Source: Congeria kusceri
Lineage: Eukaryota; Mollusca; Bivalvia; Myida; Dreissenidae
Length of the DNA: 64,000 bases
Direction of reading: 5' to 3'
Assembly (NCBI GenBank): GCA_027627225.1
Contig: CM051033.1
Location: 52,548,410 to 52,612,409, forward strand
Shown: positions 1 through 12,400 of the stretch, in pieces
Numbering within the stretch: the stretch's first letter is position 1
Layout: each line of letters opens with the position of its first letter
Program-made: the position numbers and the translations under genes
The notes under the pieces: model-generated
Databases searched by the model: none
Seen by the model: only the letters and a program-made list of their open reading frames with translations
Told to the model about the DNA's origin: nothing

Positions 1-1140
1 ACAAACATATTGGAATAAGCTACCAATTACATTGTTGCAATTATAAATCAAGTTCAACGTTTATTAAAATATGTGCATCACTAACACTGTGATATATTAC
101 ATAAAAATGCAATCTGGAATAATTGTGTCCATCTGAAATAATAGTAGATGGACGCTGATTCAGAGGTGTGTACGTTTTCTGTCTGTTAATTTACAAACAC
201 TATTGTGAAAACGAGTCTTTTGTTTCAAAGAACTGTTTACTCAAAAATATATTATCCTCTACATTTATTGATCGATTCGCTTAGTAGACACGACGTTTGA
301 CTAAAATGATACAGGTCTTCTCATTCGTGGTTTAATTTAAATTGATTGTTCCAGTATTTCATTTTCCTCTGCTGCTAAAAGTGTAAACACCTCATTGGAA
401 AAACGAAAAATCTCACTGCATATTATCGTCGTAAAAAAATTATTTTTGTATCTGTTTTTACGTTTCAATTGCTAATTTGTTTTTACAAAAATCAAAGGCA
501 TACCATTTTTGTGACGAGTCGCAAAAAACAACCTGAAAAATAAAATTGTCTTAATCATGTATAGGCTGCAGCTTTTTAAGCAATCTTCAATAAGACAAAA
601 GTAATATACATCTTTGTTACGTTTGGTTTCTGTCATTTCTGTAGTTTTTATGTTAAATTAAACCGTGAGCGAAGTGTTTTAGAATTTGCCAAGCGATAGC
701 CTCAGAGTACAAGAGATGACTGTACTGGATATCGTCACTCATATTTCATTCGAGATATTCATCCTCAATTCTCTAAAATGTATAGTAAGAACTGGACACC
801 TCACATTAAAAAAGAACTGGAATTTTATTTAAACAAAAACAAAAACAAGCATCAATTCTGTTTTCAGTCCATGGTCTGACTATATTTATTTAGTTCCGTT
901 GAAAGGCGAACTTATACATTGTTACATGCTTATCAGGATTAACATAATACTATAAACGGAGTTGGCGTATCTTCGCCTTATGTTTGCCGTATTATTATTT
1001 GATTCAGATGAATATTAATGTATACACAGATCGTAGTTGACGTGTTTTGTCGATATCATTTTTACAGAGTAGATACTACAACATGTATATATATTCAATG
1101 TGACTTTTTACAATATTTAGATCAATATAAAATATTATAC
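1..1140. other. AT-rich flank, probable 3' part of the Ig-like gene
   Basis: No long open frame is seen. Because the minus-strand Ig-like gene leaves its transmembrane exon at 1141 in phase 1, its cytoplasmic-tail exons should lie here or before the window. One weak candidate is a minus-strand acceptor-like site at 773-774 followed by a short frame that stops at 746-748 and reads RIEDEYLE. Its phase does not join directly to the transmembrane exon, so a linking exon would be needed. Confidence 0.3.
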
Positions 1141-2161
1141 CTTTGAAATCATAACATGCGCATAACAGTTTTATGCCGCTTTGAACAATACAGACAACAA
1201 ATACGCTTATTGTTAGTGTCAGCACAGCCCTCAGAGGTCCATTGACATTTTGTGCTGAAAATTGAACAATATGATGATAGTATATAATAGTATACAATTG
1301 TTAAAAAGTGAAATTCATGTGTCAGCTATATCATGTACGTTTCAATAAAATTTCTGATAAATTAGTTACATATTTAATATCCCACACTTGTTGAACAATA
1401 TTTGTCCATATAATATATAGACTATAAACATTTCAACAATGCATACGAAAGCATTTGAATTTTAAACATCAAATATTTGTTCTTGGGCGTGTTTCCTTGA
1501 AACCGAATTAACTAGAATATGTCGTGTACGTACGTTGATTACAGACGTTTTTTAAGTGTTGAATTTCATCCAGTATTTCAATGAACATCTTGGAGGTCAT
1601 CTGGTCTGAACTATTGTTAGAAATATTCGTAGTCAACGACATTATTTGAATGCTGAAACAATTTGATGATTTATAGGTTTCGCAAAAGGTATATGTCCCA
1701 AATGTTTCCTCTGTGTCCTTTGCTACGCTTAAAAATATTGCTCCATATCCAGAATATACAACGTCATAGTGTTTTTTAAGTGACTTGTCGATCATAAAGC
1801 ATACACCCTCTTGCGCGTCGCACTCTGCTATAATTCGTGTATTGTTCAACATGTCACTGAAGCGGATCGTTATGTCTGTGTTTGACATACATACAATGGT
1901 AGGAACTGTATCATGCTGCATTCGAAGCTGAACATCGCCAAGGACAACATGCATGTACGATCCTGAAACAACAAATAAAAAAAATACATCAAACCTAAAC
2001 TTGTTTAATGCTGATACGGATTCATTACGATCAAACAACGTGCACATATAAACCTGCATTAATAGCAAGTTTGTTGCGCCATCACACATGAATATACCGC
2101 ATAAAATAAAGACCTTACCTTGAAAATAAAAAATCGCTAGAAACAACTTTAAGTCCATCAT
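1141..2161 (-). CDS. Putative single-Ig-domain type I membrane protein (3' end unresolved)
   Basis: This is a spliced model of three exons on the minus strand: 2161-2119, 1962-1534 and 1254-1141. The first follows an acceptor (TTTTTACAG) immediately before ATGATG and encodes a hydrophobic leader, MMDLKLFLAIFYFQ, ending at the donor CAAG/GTAAGG in phase 1. The second (429 bp, phase 1-1) follows TTGTTTCAG and encodes an Ig-like domain, with a Cys in IVC near the start and a Cys in GTYTFC in the usual F-strand context, extra cysteines between them, and N-glycosylation sequons (NNT, NIS, NSS). It ends at CAAC/GTACGT. The third (114 bp, phase 1-1) follows ATTTTCAG and encodes a membrane segment around LTLTISVFVVCIV, ending AAAG/GTATAA. 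All junctions agree in phase and each hydrophobic segment lies where a receptor needs it. The tail is not resolved. Ligand and function are unknown, and the Ig assignment rests on the Cys pattern and the phase-1 exon rule. Confidence 0.6.
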
Positions 2162-4300
2162 CTGTAAAAACAATTTGGTAAATTATTTTTATTAGTCAAC
2201 AAATTGTTAAAGTATGGACAAGCAATTCAGTATAGTATGGCTTATACAACATTTGTGTTAGTCCTAACATCAATACTGTGTTGTTGAGAGCATTATTGAG
2301 TTTTCATGTGTTATAATCATTTCTGTTTTAGAGAACGTTTCTTCGTATGGTCATTGTCCTCGATGCATGCTTGAACTCAAACCAACTCCAAAACAACTTA
2401 TTCCCCAAAAGCTCACACTGTGCAATGCTACAGTTAAAATGAGGTTTACTAATTCAATCAAACCATACAATGCTGATAATTGTGTTACATTATTTTCTTA
2501 AACATAATATTGTCCATAAAACGGTTTAATTTGCACACAAACTGTATTTTAAAAAATGAATATGTACTGTCTTGAATCCTTGATGGCAATGTGGATTTGC
2601 CATATTGCTGTTACACGGCACTGCAAAAGTGGTAAGGATATACATAATTCATATAATAATTAGTGATAGCCAGCCCTTTGATTGTTTATTGCATTAACCC
2701 TTGACAAATGATAAGCTTAGCTAAATACTAGAATGCACTGCAGATACATTATCAAAAACTTAACACAATAAGTCGCAGGAATCCGGACATTGACGTACAA
2801 ATGTTTTATCGATGGTGCTCATAACCATCGCTGAAATGATTGTGTGCTGAACTGAACGAATCTTACTATCTACTAACCTCTGCAACTGTCGTATAAACGT
2901 TAACAGAAGTGTCCGTCTGTAGGCAAACCTGCAATAATTTGAGTTATAAACAACCTTTACAAGCATCATTATTGCATTCTAAAGCAAAGCCATACTGAAT
3001 ACATTCATAGTATTTAAGTATGCTCCGTTTTGTGTTATTGTTGGTTAATACCAACAATATAATACATATTCATAACAATATTCTACGGGGGCCAATTTGA
3101 TAAATAAATATCAGACATTTATAATTAAAATAAAAATAAGGTTGGTATAAAGGGAAAATAATGTACGTATTATGGGAGAAAACACTAAAATATTTAGTTC
3201 GTGTTTGTTTTTCCATTCTAGTCGTGACAATTGACGAAAAAATGTATGTTCATTGTACAAGGAGAGCTTGAACATATTTGATTTAAGCAGAACATATGTG
3301 GCATGTTTGTGGTTTTATTAAAGTTTGTGTCATGAATTATTCGTGGGATGAGGTCTTACATCGTTGGGACGAGATAACTAGGCCGAGTTTATGTCACATT
3401 TATGCCATGGTAACAATTTATTATCTTGTGGGAATGACTTATACTCTCAAGTGGACCACACGGAACGAATTAGAATTTCGTGGGAAGTAGTTAATTGGGT
3501 AGAAGATACGACTTAATTAGCCAATCAAATTCCGTGCTAGTTTTGCAGAATAAAAACAATTGTGTTGTATATTAATCCGGCACAGACACACAAAATTATG
3601 TTAGAGTATCTTACATATGCAATTTAGAAACTACATTCGTTTAAACAACCTGTATTCGTATTGTTTTTATATGTCAATCCCACTAATTAATCCCATAATT
3701 TAATTTCTCGTTCCCACATTATAATATGTAATTTCCGAGGCGTATATGTCGTTGTAACGGCATAGATAGAATTATACACAGGCCAGAGCTGATCTATGTC
3801 ACTGTAGATTGGAACACTATCCATTGGCATCGTATATTATGTGTTTTCTTGGGAGTTAGATACGCGCTTGTAGTTTTGGGTTTCCAAACAGCTTTTTCTA
3901 TGTGTTGTCACCGAAATTCACATTATGAAATATTGTTGAAACATGTTCATGTAGATGCATTGGAATCGATTATATACTATCATATGTATTGTTAATCGTC
4001 ACAGTTGATCACTGGGTTCGTAGGCACAGTCTCTTTAAAAACAAGAGATGTTTGTAAAGAATGTATGCCCCCCCCCCGACTTGCAGCCAAGTCGTGAATA
4101 TGTGCAATTGTTTAGATTTGTTTAAATATTGCATGTACACATTAACACATGAAGAGGAAATTAAAGTTGATGCTTTAGAAAGTAAATATAAAACTGGAAG
4201 AAAGATATAGTATAATTATGGATTCATTGTTACAGTCTATTATATAAGGATACCTGTTTTCTGTTTGATTTAAACATCAAATAGGCCAAAACATCTCTGG
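2162..4300. other. Intergenic, 5' side of the minus-strand Ig-like gene
   Basis: No coding signal is convincing. An acceptor directly before the start codon at 2161 implies that a 5' UTR exon of the Ig-like gene lies somewhere in this interval, but I could not place it. A run of nine C residues sits near 4070. The short frames near 2760-2969 and 3296-3490 have no splice context or composition that would support them. Confidence 0.4.
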
Positions 4301-4309
4301 ATGTCCTGC

Positions 4310-4800
4310 GGCAAAATGGTCTACGGAGAAAAAAGTTTTCATGTTACAAGCCCCTGTGACCTTGACCTTTAACCTGTTGACCTCAAAATTTATAGGCGTC
4401 TTCCTTTCCTCCCGAGTAGCCAGCATGCCAACTTGGATGATCGTAGGTCAAAGCGTTTTCTACATATCATGCGGAAACGAAATTGTCTACAGATGAAACA
4501 GTTTTCATGTTACAGGCCTCTGTCACCTTGACCTTTGACCTGTTGACCCCTCAAAATTGATAGGCGTCTTCCTTTCCTCCCAAGTAACCAGCATACCAAC
4601 TTAAATGATCGTAGGTTGAAGCGTTCTCGGTATATCGCGCGGAAACGAATTTCATATTACAAGCCTCTGTGACCTTGACCTTTGATATGTTGACCTCAAA
4701 ATCAATAGGCGTCTTCCTTTCCTCCCAAGTAATCAGCAAACCAACATAAATGATCGTAGGTCAAAGCGCTCTTTAGATATCGTGCGGAAACGAAATGGTC
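4310..4800. repeat. Three tandem units of about 155-160 bp with TGACCT motifs
   Basis: Three diverged direct copies follow one another. Each carries a block like GCGGAAACGAAATGGTCTAC, then TTTTCATGTTACAAGCC (weaker in the third), then CCTTGACCTTTGACCTGTTG, then GGCGTCTTCCTTTCCTCCC and ATGATCGTAGGTCAAAGCG. Further single copies of the unit close the longer arrays near 6480-6620 and 10770-10900, where they are followed by short GACC/CCGA runs and the tail CAAAGCAATATACC. Confidence 0.8.
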
Positions 4801-7800
4801 TACAGACAAACCGACCGACCGTCCGACCGACGGACGGGTGCAAAGCAATATACCCCCACTTCTTCGAAGGGACGCATAATTATAGAGCAGAAACCGTTTT
4901 TGTATTTGTAATAACATTGACCTTGACCTTGATCTCACCCAACCCATATGCAATCCCAAGCGTGGTCTAGATACAAGGTATCTATATATGAAGTTATTGA
5001 GCGGAAACTATTTTTCTATTTTTAGTAATGGAGACCTTAACCTCACCCACCCTATATCTATATATGCAATCCCAAGCGAGGTCTCGATATATGGTATATA
5101 TGCATGACGTTTCATTTAAATATATCGATGCGTTCTCAAGTTATTGAGCGGAAACTGTTTTTCTATTTTTAGTAATGGTGACCTTGACCTTGACTCCACC
5201 CACCCTATATGAAATCACAAGAGAGGTCTAAATATAAGGTATCTATGTATACAGTTTCATTAAAATATCTCGATGCGTGCTCAAGTTATTGAGCGAAAAC
5301 CTTGTTTCTATTTTTAGAAACGGTGACCTTGACCTCACCCAACCATCATGCAATCTTAAGCGAGGTCTCGATATAGGGTATCTATGTATGAAGTTTTTTT
5401 TAAATATCTCAATGCTTGTCAAGTTATTGAGCGAAACCGTCTTTCTAGTTTTAGTAACGGTGACCTTTACCTTGACCCCACCCACCACATATGCAATCCA
5501 ATGAGAGGTCTCAATATTAGATATCTATGTTTGAAGTTTCGTGTCTTGATGCGTTCTCAAGTTATTAATCGGAAACCATTTCCTATTTTTAGTAACTGAC
5601 ACCATGACGTTTACCACACCCACCCCATATGCAATATCAAGCAAGGCTTCGATATAAGGTATATATGTATAAAGTTTCATTAACATAACTCGAAGCGTTC
5701 TAAAGTTATTGAGCGAAAACCGTTTTTCTATTTTTAGTAACAGTGACCTTTACCTTGACCCCACCAACCCCATATGCAATCCCAAGCGAGGTCTCGATAT
5801 ATGGTATTTACGTATGAAGTTTGTTTAAAATATATTTATGGACAATCAAGTTATTGAGCGGAAACCGTTTTTTCATTTTTGGCAATGGAGACCTTGACCA
5901 CACCCACCCCATATGCAATCCCAAGCGAGGTCTCGATATGTATATATGTATGAAGTTTCATTAAAATATCTCGATGCGTTCTCAAATTCTTGAGCGGAAA
6001 CCGTTTTATCTATTTTTAGTAACGGTGACATTGACCTTGACCCGACCCACCCCATATGCAATCCCAAGCGAGCTCTCAATATAGGGTATCTATGTATGAA
6101 GTTACATTATAATATCTCGACGTTATTGAGCGGAGACCGTTTTTCTATTTTTAGTAAAGGTGTCCTTGACCACACACACCCCATATGCTCTCATAAGCGA
6201 GGTCTAAATATAAGGTATCTATGCAATCCCAAGCGAGCTCTCAATATAGGGTATCTTTGTATGAAGTTTTATTAAAATATCTTGATACGTTCTAAAGTTA
6301 TTGAGCAGAAACCGTTTTCCTATTTTAGTAACGGTGACCTTGAACTTGATCCCATCCATCCCATATGCAATCCTAAGTGAGGTCTCGATATAAGGTATCT
6401 ATGTGTGAAGTTGCATTAAATTATCTCGATGCGTTCTCAAGTTATTGAGCGGAATTCGTTTTTCTACTTTTAGCAACGGTGAGCTTGACCTTTGACCTAT
6501 TTACCTCAAAATCAATAGACGTCTTTCTTTCCTCCCAAGTAACCAGCATACCAACTAAATGATCGTAGGTCAAAGCGTTCTCTAGATATCGTGCGGAAAC
6601 GAAAGGTCTACGGACGGACCGACCATCCGACCGACCGACCGACCGACGAACAGGTGCAAAGCAATATACCCCCACTTTTTCGAAGGGGGACATAATTAAA
6701 ACTTATTTTGTTTCAAACTTATATTTTGTTTACACCAGCTAATGTATAGGTACTAAATAATACAAAAACATATCTCTTTTATCACGCTCGAAAACATATG
6801 TATTCAAAGACCTTTTTTATTCAGAATCAGTGTTGAAACCGTATGCGTACATATTACATACATGTTTTCTTCAGATACAAAATATATAATACAGCATTTT
6901 CCTATTTTTACAACATATGTTATACAATCAGCAACAGCAAAACAATTTCATTTTATCAATTCAATACGTCTATATTTACGGAAGACGATACATGTGTTAT
7001 AGTATGGTTCTATGCCAGTTGTTTGACTAAATTTTGTTTTGCTTGTTCCGTTATTAAAGTTCACGAGTGCTTATCATGATCTAATATACATGTATGCTCA
7101 GCAAATATCTGCTTTAATCACACCGCTGTGTTGTAAAATGACGTGATTCATTTGACAGTACAGCCGCATTTACGAGACGTTTTTGTGTTGTCACTAGTAT
7201 GCCATACCTAGAATAATTACGATTAGTTTTGTTAATATCCTGTGTGACATTGAAAATGTCGTAGTTTATAAGCGTTATGTTAAAAGATGCGTGCTATTGT
7301 GTTATATTTACATGCACATTATGTGTTCGCAAACTGTTATAACATGCGTAAATTAATTTCATCGTGTAAAATCAAATATGGTATCTTACTCAAGACGACA
7401 AACGACAGAACAGAAACAAGTGTAACATAATTTCATCGTCTAAACTCAATGTGTTAATATCAAACGTTTTGTTTATGTGAAGGAAAGATGACTGTGCAAG
7501 TATGATTCTCGCATATTATGTTAAGGGATTCTAACTAAAATGCGCTCCTGATTACATTTAATACATTCATATATCCTGGGATGGTAATACATCGTGACTC
7601 AGCTCTATGTCTTGTTTTGAAATTATACCTGATCTAACAATCCTCTTCATGTACAAACGGTTTAAGTCTAGAGTATCCAGCTTCGTATCAAGTTGCAAAT
7701 AATACGTGTACTTCATTGTGAAGCATAGATTTTTGCAATTGTGGTGCACCTATTTATCGATCGCACGTTAACTCTGGTTGTTTTAAGGTCTCATGCAAAC

Positions 7801-9487
7801 ATCCAGTATTTCTGTAGTGTGATTGCGTGACATTTTCTTTAATGCTGTTCTAAATATGTGGTCGTATTAAACTTCATTTCACAAAATTAATATTTCTATA
7901 AAAACATTATTTTGACTCTGATACAATCGGTGAGTTATACGTTATGTGCTATGCACACTTAATAAATGAAGATATGATAAATAAAGTGCAAACATTGTAC
8001 ATGCGAATGTGAATGCAACATGAAGTGGACACGGACATATTTCCGACGTCTTGTCACACATTCTTGTGTGTTTTTGATGCAATACAGAAAGCATATTGTA
8101 TGAGTGCCAAAAATTATTAAATACAGAAAACGTTGTCAAATTTACTTTAATAGTAAATAGCTATAAGTTTTGAACTTCAAACCAACGTACATGTAGTAAG
8201 TTCTCCGGGCGTTATGTGTACTATTGTATGAGTGCCAAATATTATGGATCCATACAGAGTTTAAAGCATATTATTAGTTTTGAACTTATGTTTACATTTG
8301 GAGAAACATGGGTATTTACGTGTAATGGCATAGAAACAAAACTATGTGAGTTTCTTGAATAGAATCTTTTTTTAACAATTTACCAAAACAAATAGTTTCT
8401 ACAAATGAATAAACGCCATATTACATATTCACTGTCAAGTTGGACAAAAATAACCCTAGGGCACATACATGTTATCATTTACAATCATTAATTATTGTAT
8501 GAAACTCATTTTACTGAATAAATGACGTTAATCAATGCTACAAAGTACAGTACCAAGTGTAATTAGCTATTATATGTAATTGGTCATTTCCTTTCAGTAC
8601 TTTTTATGCTCCCCCCGACCCCGAAAAAATGTGTCCGTCCGTCATACCGCCAATCTGTCAGTCCATAGTTACATCATTCCACCACACATAGAGACATTTT
8701 TAATGACTTGGCACACGTGTTTACAAATTTAAGGTCATATTAAGTGGTAAAAAGTTCAAAATGGCAGTCTGATTGTAGTGGTTAAAACTGGACCATCGAT
8801 GGAGGGATTTAAACAAGAATTGGCATACACGCTTGCCCCAATAAGACGGCACTTCGCGCGAATATGTCAGGTCTTAAGCCAAATATCAACATTGGCACTA
8901 TATGTCAAACTTATAGGTCAACGATCAAAACTGACAAAGAATGGAATAATTTTCAAATGATTTGGCATAGATGAAACGACGTGTCGCGCACATGAAACAA
9001 TTTCAAAGTTGGCTACAATTCTGCTTGTTCGTGTTGTAAATTATTCATAAAAAGATGGGGTTTAAAAAAAGTTGATATACATGTTGGCCCTATTGAAATA
9101 ATGTGCTATTTTCTTTGTCGAATAACTCTAATTAGTTCCATTAACCTTGACTTGATATCTAGGAAGTCAGAACGGTATCTTGGAAAATCCAACGGTTCTA
9201 CTGATATTTTTGTATGTTTACGGTTCTCATTCGTACGGTACCATTATTATATGTGCCGAAGCTGTTTAAATGGCATGTACAATACAAATAGTAATGATGT
9301 GCAAAGTAAATTCCCCTGAACTGTAATGCATATTACCTTGTCAAATTGAATAATGTGTCACGTTCTACCAAATTTCGTTTATCCGAATCAGTCATCGTTT
9401 ATGTATTAAGTTATGCAAATTTCAACTGATACATAGCTTCTTGCGGTCTCGGTATTCGCCTAATTTTTTTAAAAATAAATATGGGAC
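4467..9487. repeat. Segmental tandem duplication, copy A (about 5.0 kb)
   Basis: Copy A holds the tandem arrays at its left and about 2.8 kb of non-repetitive DNA at its right (about 6690-9487). The right part matches copy B nearly base for base over long stretches. For example, CAGTACAGCCGCATTTACGA occurs at about 7157 and about 11459, and GGAAGTCAGAACGGTATCTT at about 9162 and 13456. The shared right end is AAATAAATATGGGACA, at about 9472-9487 here. Copy B then begins with GTGCGGAAACGAAATGGTC, which matches copy A near 4470. Copy A keeps about 85 bp near 7540-7625 that copy B has lost. No gene is seen inside. Confidence 0.85.
4880..6480. repeat. Tandem array A, about 12 units of about 140 bp
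   Basis: Each unit contains GTTATTGAGCGGAAACCG, then TTTTTCTATTTTTAGTAACG, then GTGACCTTGACCTTGACCCC, then ACCCCATATGCAATCCCAAG, then CGAGGTCTCGATATAAGGTA and ATGAAGTTTCATTAAAATAT. The GAGCGGAAAC anchor, with mismatches, recurs near 4885, 4999, 5146, 5291, 5430, 5569, 5712, 5858, 5993, 6127, 6304 and 6447. Units differ by point changes and small deletions, so the array is old. It is not a CRISPR array: nothing spacer-like alternates with a fixed repeat. Many short frames on both strands here are by-products of the repeat. Confidence 0.9.
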
Positions 9488-12400
9488 AAGTGCGGAAACG
9501 AAATGGTCTACAGAGCAAACAGTTTTCATGTTACAAGCCTCTGTCACCTTCACCTTTGACCTGTTGACCTCAAAATTGATAGACGTCTTCCTTTCCTCCC
9601 AATATGCGTTCTCAAGTTATTGAGCTAAAACTGTTTTCTATTTTTAGTAATGGCGACCATGACCTTGACCCTACCCACCCCATATGAAATTCCAAGAGAG
9701 GTCTCAATATATGGTATCTATGTATGAAGGTTCCTTTAAATATCTTGGTGCGTTCTCGAGTTATTAAGCGGTAACCGTTTTTTCTATTTTAAACAATGGT
9801 GACCTTGACCCCACCCACCCCATATGCACTCCCAAGCGAGGTCTCGATATACGGTATCTATGTATGAAGTTTCATTAAAATATCTCAATGCTTGTCAAGT
9901 TATTGAGCGAAAACCGTTTTTTATGTTTAGTAACGGTGACCTTGACCCCACCCACCACATATGCAATCCCAAGAGAAGTCTTAATATAATGTATATATGT
10001 ATGAAGTTTCATTAAAATATCTTTATGCGTCCTCAAGTTATTAATCGCAAACCATTTTCTATGTTTAGTAACTGTCACCTTGACCTTGACTACACCCACC
10101 CCATATGCAATCTCAAGCAAGGCTTTGATATAAGGTATATATGTAGTTTCATTAAAATAGCTCGATGCGTTCTCAAGTTATTGAGTAGAAACCGTTTTTT
10201 CTATTTTTAATTATGGTGACCTTGATCTTGACCCCATCCAGCCGATATGCAATCCCAAGCGAGGTCTCGATATATAGTATTTACGTATGAAGTTTAATTA
10301 AAATATCTTTATGGATTCTAAAGTTATTGAGCGGAAACCGTTTTTCTATTTTTAGTAACGGTAACCTTGACCCCACCCACCCGATATGCAATCCCAAGCG
10401 AGGTCTCGATATGTATCTATGTATGAAGTTTTTTTAAAATATCTCGATGCGTTCTCAAGTTATTGAGCGGAGACCTGTTGTCCATTTTAAGTATCGGTAA
10501 CCTTGACCCCACCCACCCCATATGCAATCCCAAGCGAGTCTCAATATAAGGTATCTATGTATGAAGTTTCATAAAATTATCTCTATGCGTCCTCAAGTTA
10601 TTTAGCGGAAACCTGTTTTTCTATTTTTAGTATCGGTGACATGGACCTTGACCCCATCCACCCCATATGCAATCCCAAGCGAGGTCTCTATATAAAGTAT
10701 CTAAGTTTCATTAAAACATCTCGATGCGCTCTCAAGTTATTGAGCGGAAACCGTTTTTCTATTTTTAGCAACGGTGACCTTGACCTTTGACCTGTTGACC
10801 TCAAAATCAATAGGCGTCTTTCTTTACTCTCAAGTAACCAGCATACCAACTTAAACGGTCGTAGGTCAAAGCGTTCTCTAGATATCGTGCGGAAACGAAA
10901 TGGTCTACAGACAGACCGACCATCCGGCCGACCGACCGACCGACGGACAGGTGCAAAGCAATATACCTCCACTTCTCCGAAGAGGGGCATAATTCTATAC
11001 TTATTTTATTTCAAACTTCCATTTTGTTTGCACCAGCTAATATATAGGTACTAAATAAAACAAAATCATAATTATTTTATCACGCTCGTAAACATATGTA
11101 TTCAAAGACCTTTTTGATTCAGAGGCAGTGTTGAAACCGTATGCGTACATATTACATACATGTGTTTTTCAAATATAAAATACATAATACAACATTTTCC
11201 TATTATTACAACATATGTTATACAATCAGCAACAGCAAAGACAATTGTATTTTATAAATAAATCAATACGTCTATATTTACGAAAGACGATAAATGTGTC
11301 ATAGTATGGTTTCATGATAGTTGTTTGACTAATTTTTGTTTTGCTTGTTCCGTTATTAAAGGTCACGTGTGCTTATCATTATCTAATATACATGTATGCT
11401 CAGCAAATATCTGCGTAAATTACACCGCTGTGTTGTAAAATGACGTGATTCATTTGACAGTACAGCCGCATTTACGAGACGTTTTTGTGTTGTCACTAGT
11501 ATGCCATACCTAGAATAATTACGATTAGTTTTGTTAATATCCTGTGTGACATTGAAAATGTCGTAGTTTATAAGCGTTATGTTAAAAGACTCGTGCTATT
11601 GTGTTATATTGCATGTACATTATGTTTTTGCACACTGTTATAACATGCGTAAATTAATTGCTTCGTGTAAAATCAAATATGGTATCTTACTCAAGACGAC
11701 AAACGACAGAACAGAAACAGTTATAACATAATTTCATCGTCAAAACGCAATGTGTTAATATGAAACGTTTTGTTTTTGTGAAGGACAGATGACTGTGCAA
11801 GTACGATTCTCGCATACTATGTTAAGGGATTCTAACTAAAATATCTGATTTAACAATCCTCTTCAAGTACAAACGGTTTAAGTCTAGCATATCCAGTTTC
11901 GTATCAACTTGCCAATAATACGTGTTTACTTTATTGTGAAGCATAGATTTTTGCAATTGTGGTGTAACTATTTATCGATCGCACGTTAGCTCTGGTTGTT
12001 TTAAGGTCTCGTGCAAACATCCAGTATTTCTGTAGTGTAATTGCGTGACATTTTCTTTAATGCTGTTCTAAATTACTGGTCGTATTAAACATCGTTTCAC
12101 AAAATTAATTTCTCTATAAAACATTAGTTTGAGTTTGATACAATCGGCGATTTATACGTAATGTTCAATGCACACTTAATAAATGAAAATGTGATAAATA
12201 AAGTGTAAACACTGTGCATGCGAATGTGAATGCAACATTAAGTGGACACGAACATGTTTCTGACGTCTCGTCACAAATGATTGTGTTGTTTGTTTTTGGT
12301 GCAATACAGAAAGCATATTGTATGAGTGCCAAAAAGTATTGGTGCAATACAGAAAGCCTTGGAAAATTTACTTAAATAGTAAATAGCTGTAAGTGTTGAA

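Noticed and set aside
4551..4959. Arg/Ser-rich frames within the 155-bp units
   Set aside because: They recur wherever the repeat unit occurs (also near 6442-6693 and 10688-10990) and are repeat translations.
4880..6480. Regular repeats that could suggest a CRISPR array
   Set aside because: The whole unit of about 140 bp is repeated with no unique spacers, the host is a metazoan, and the unit shows gradual divergence as in a satellite.
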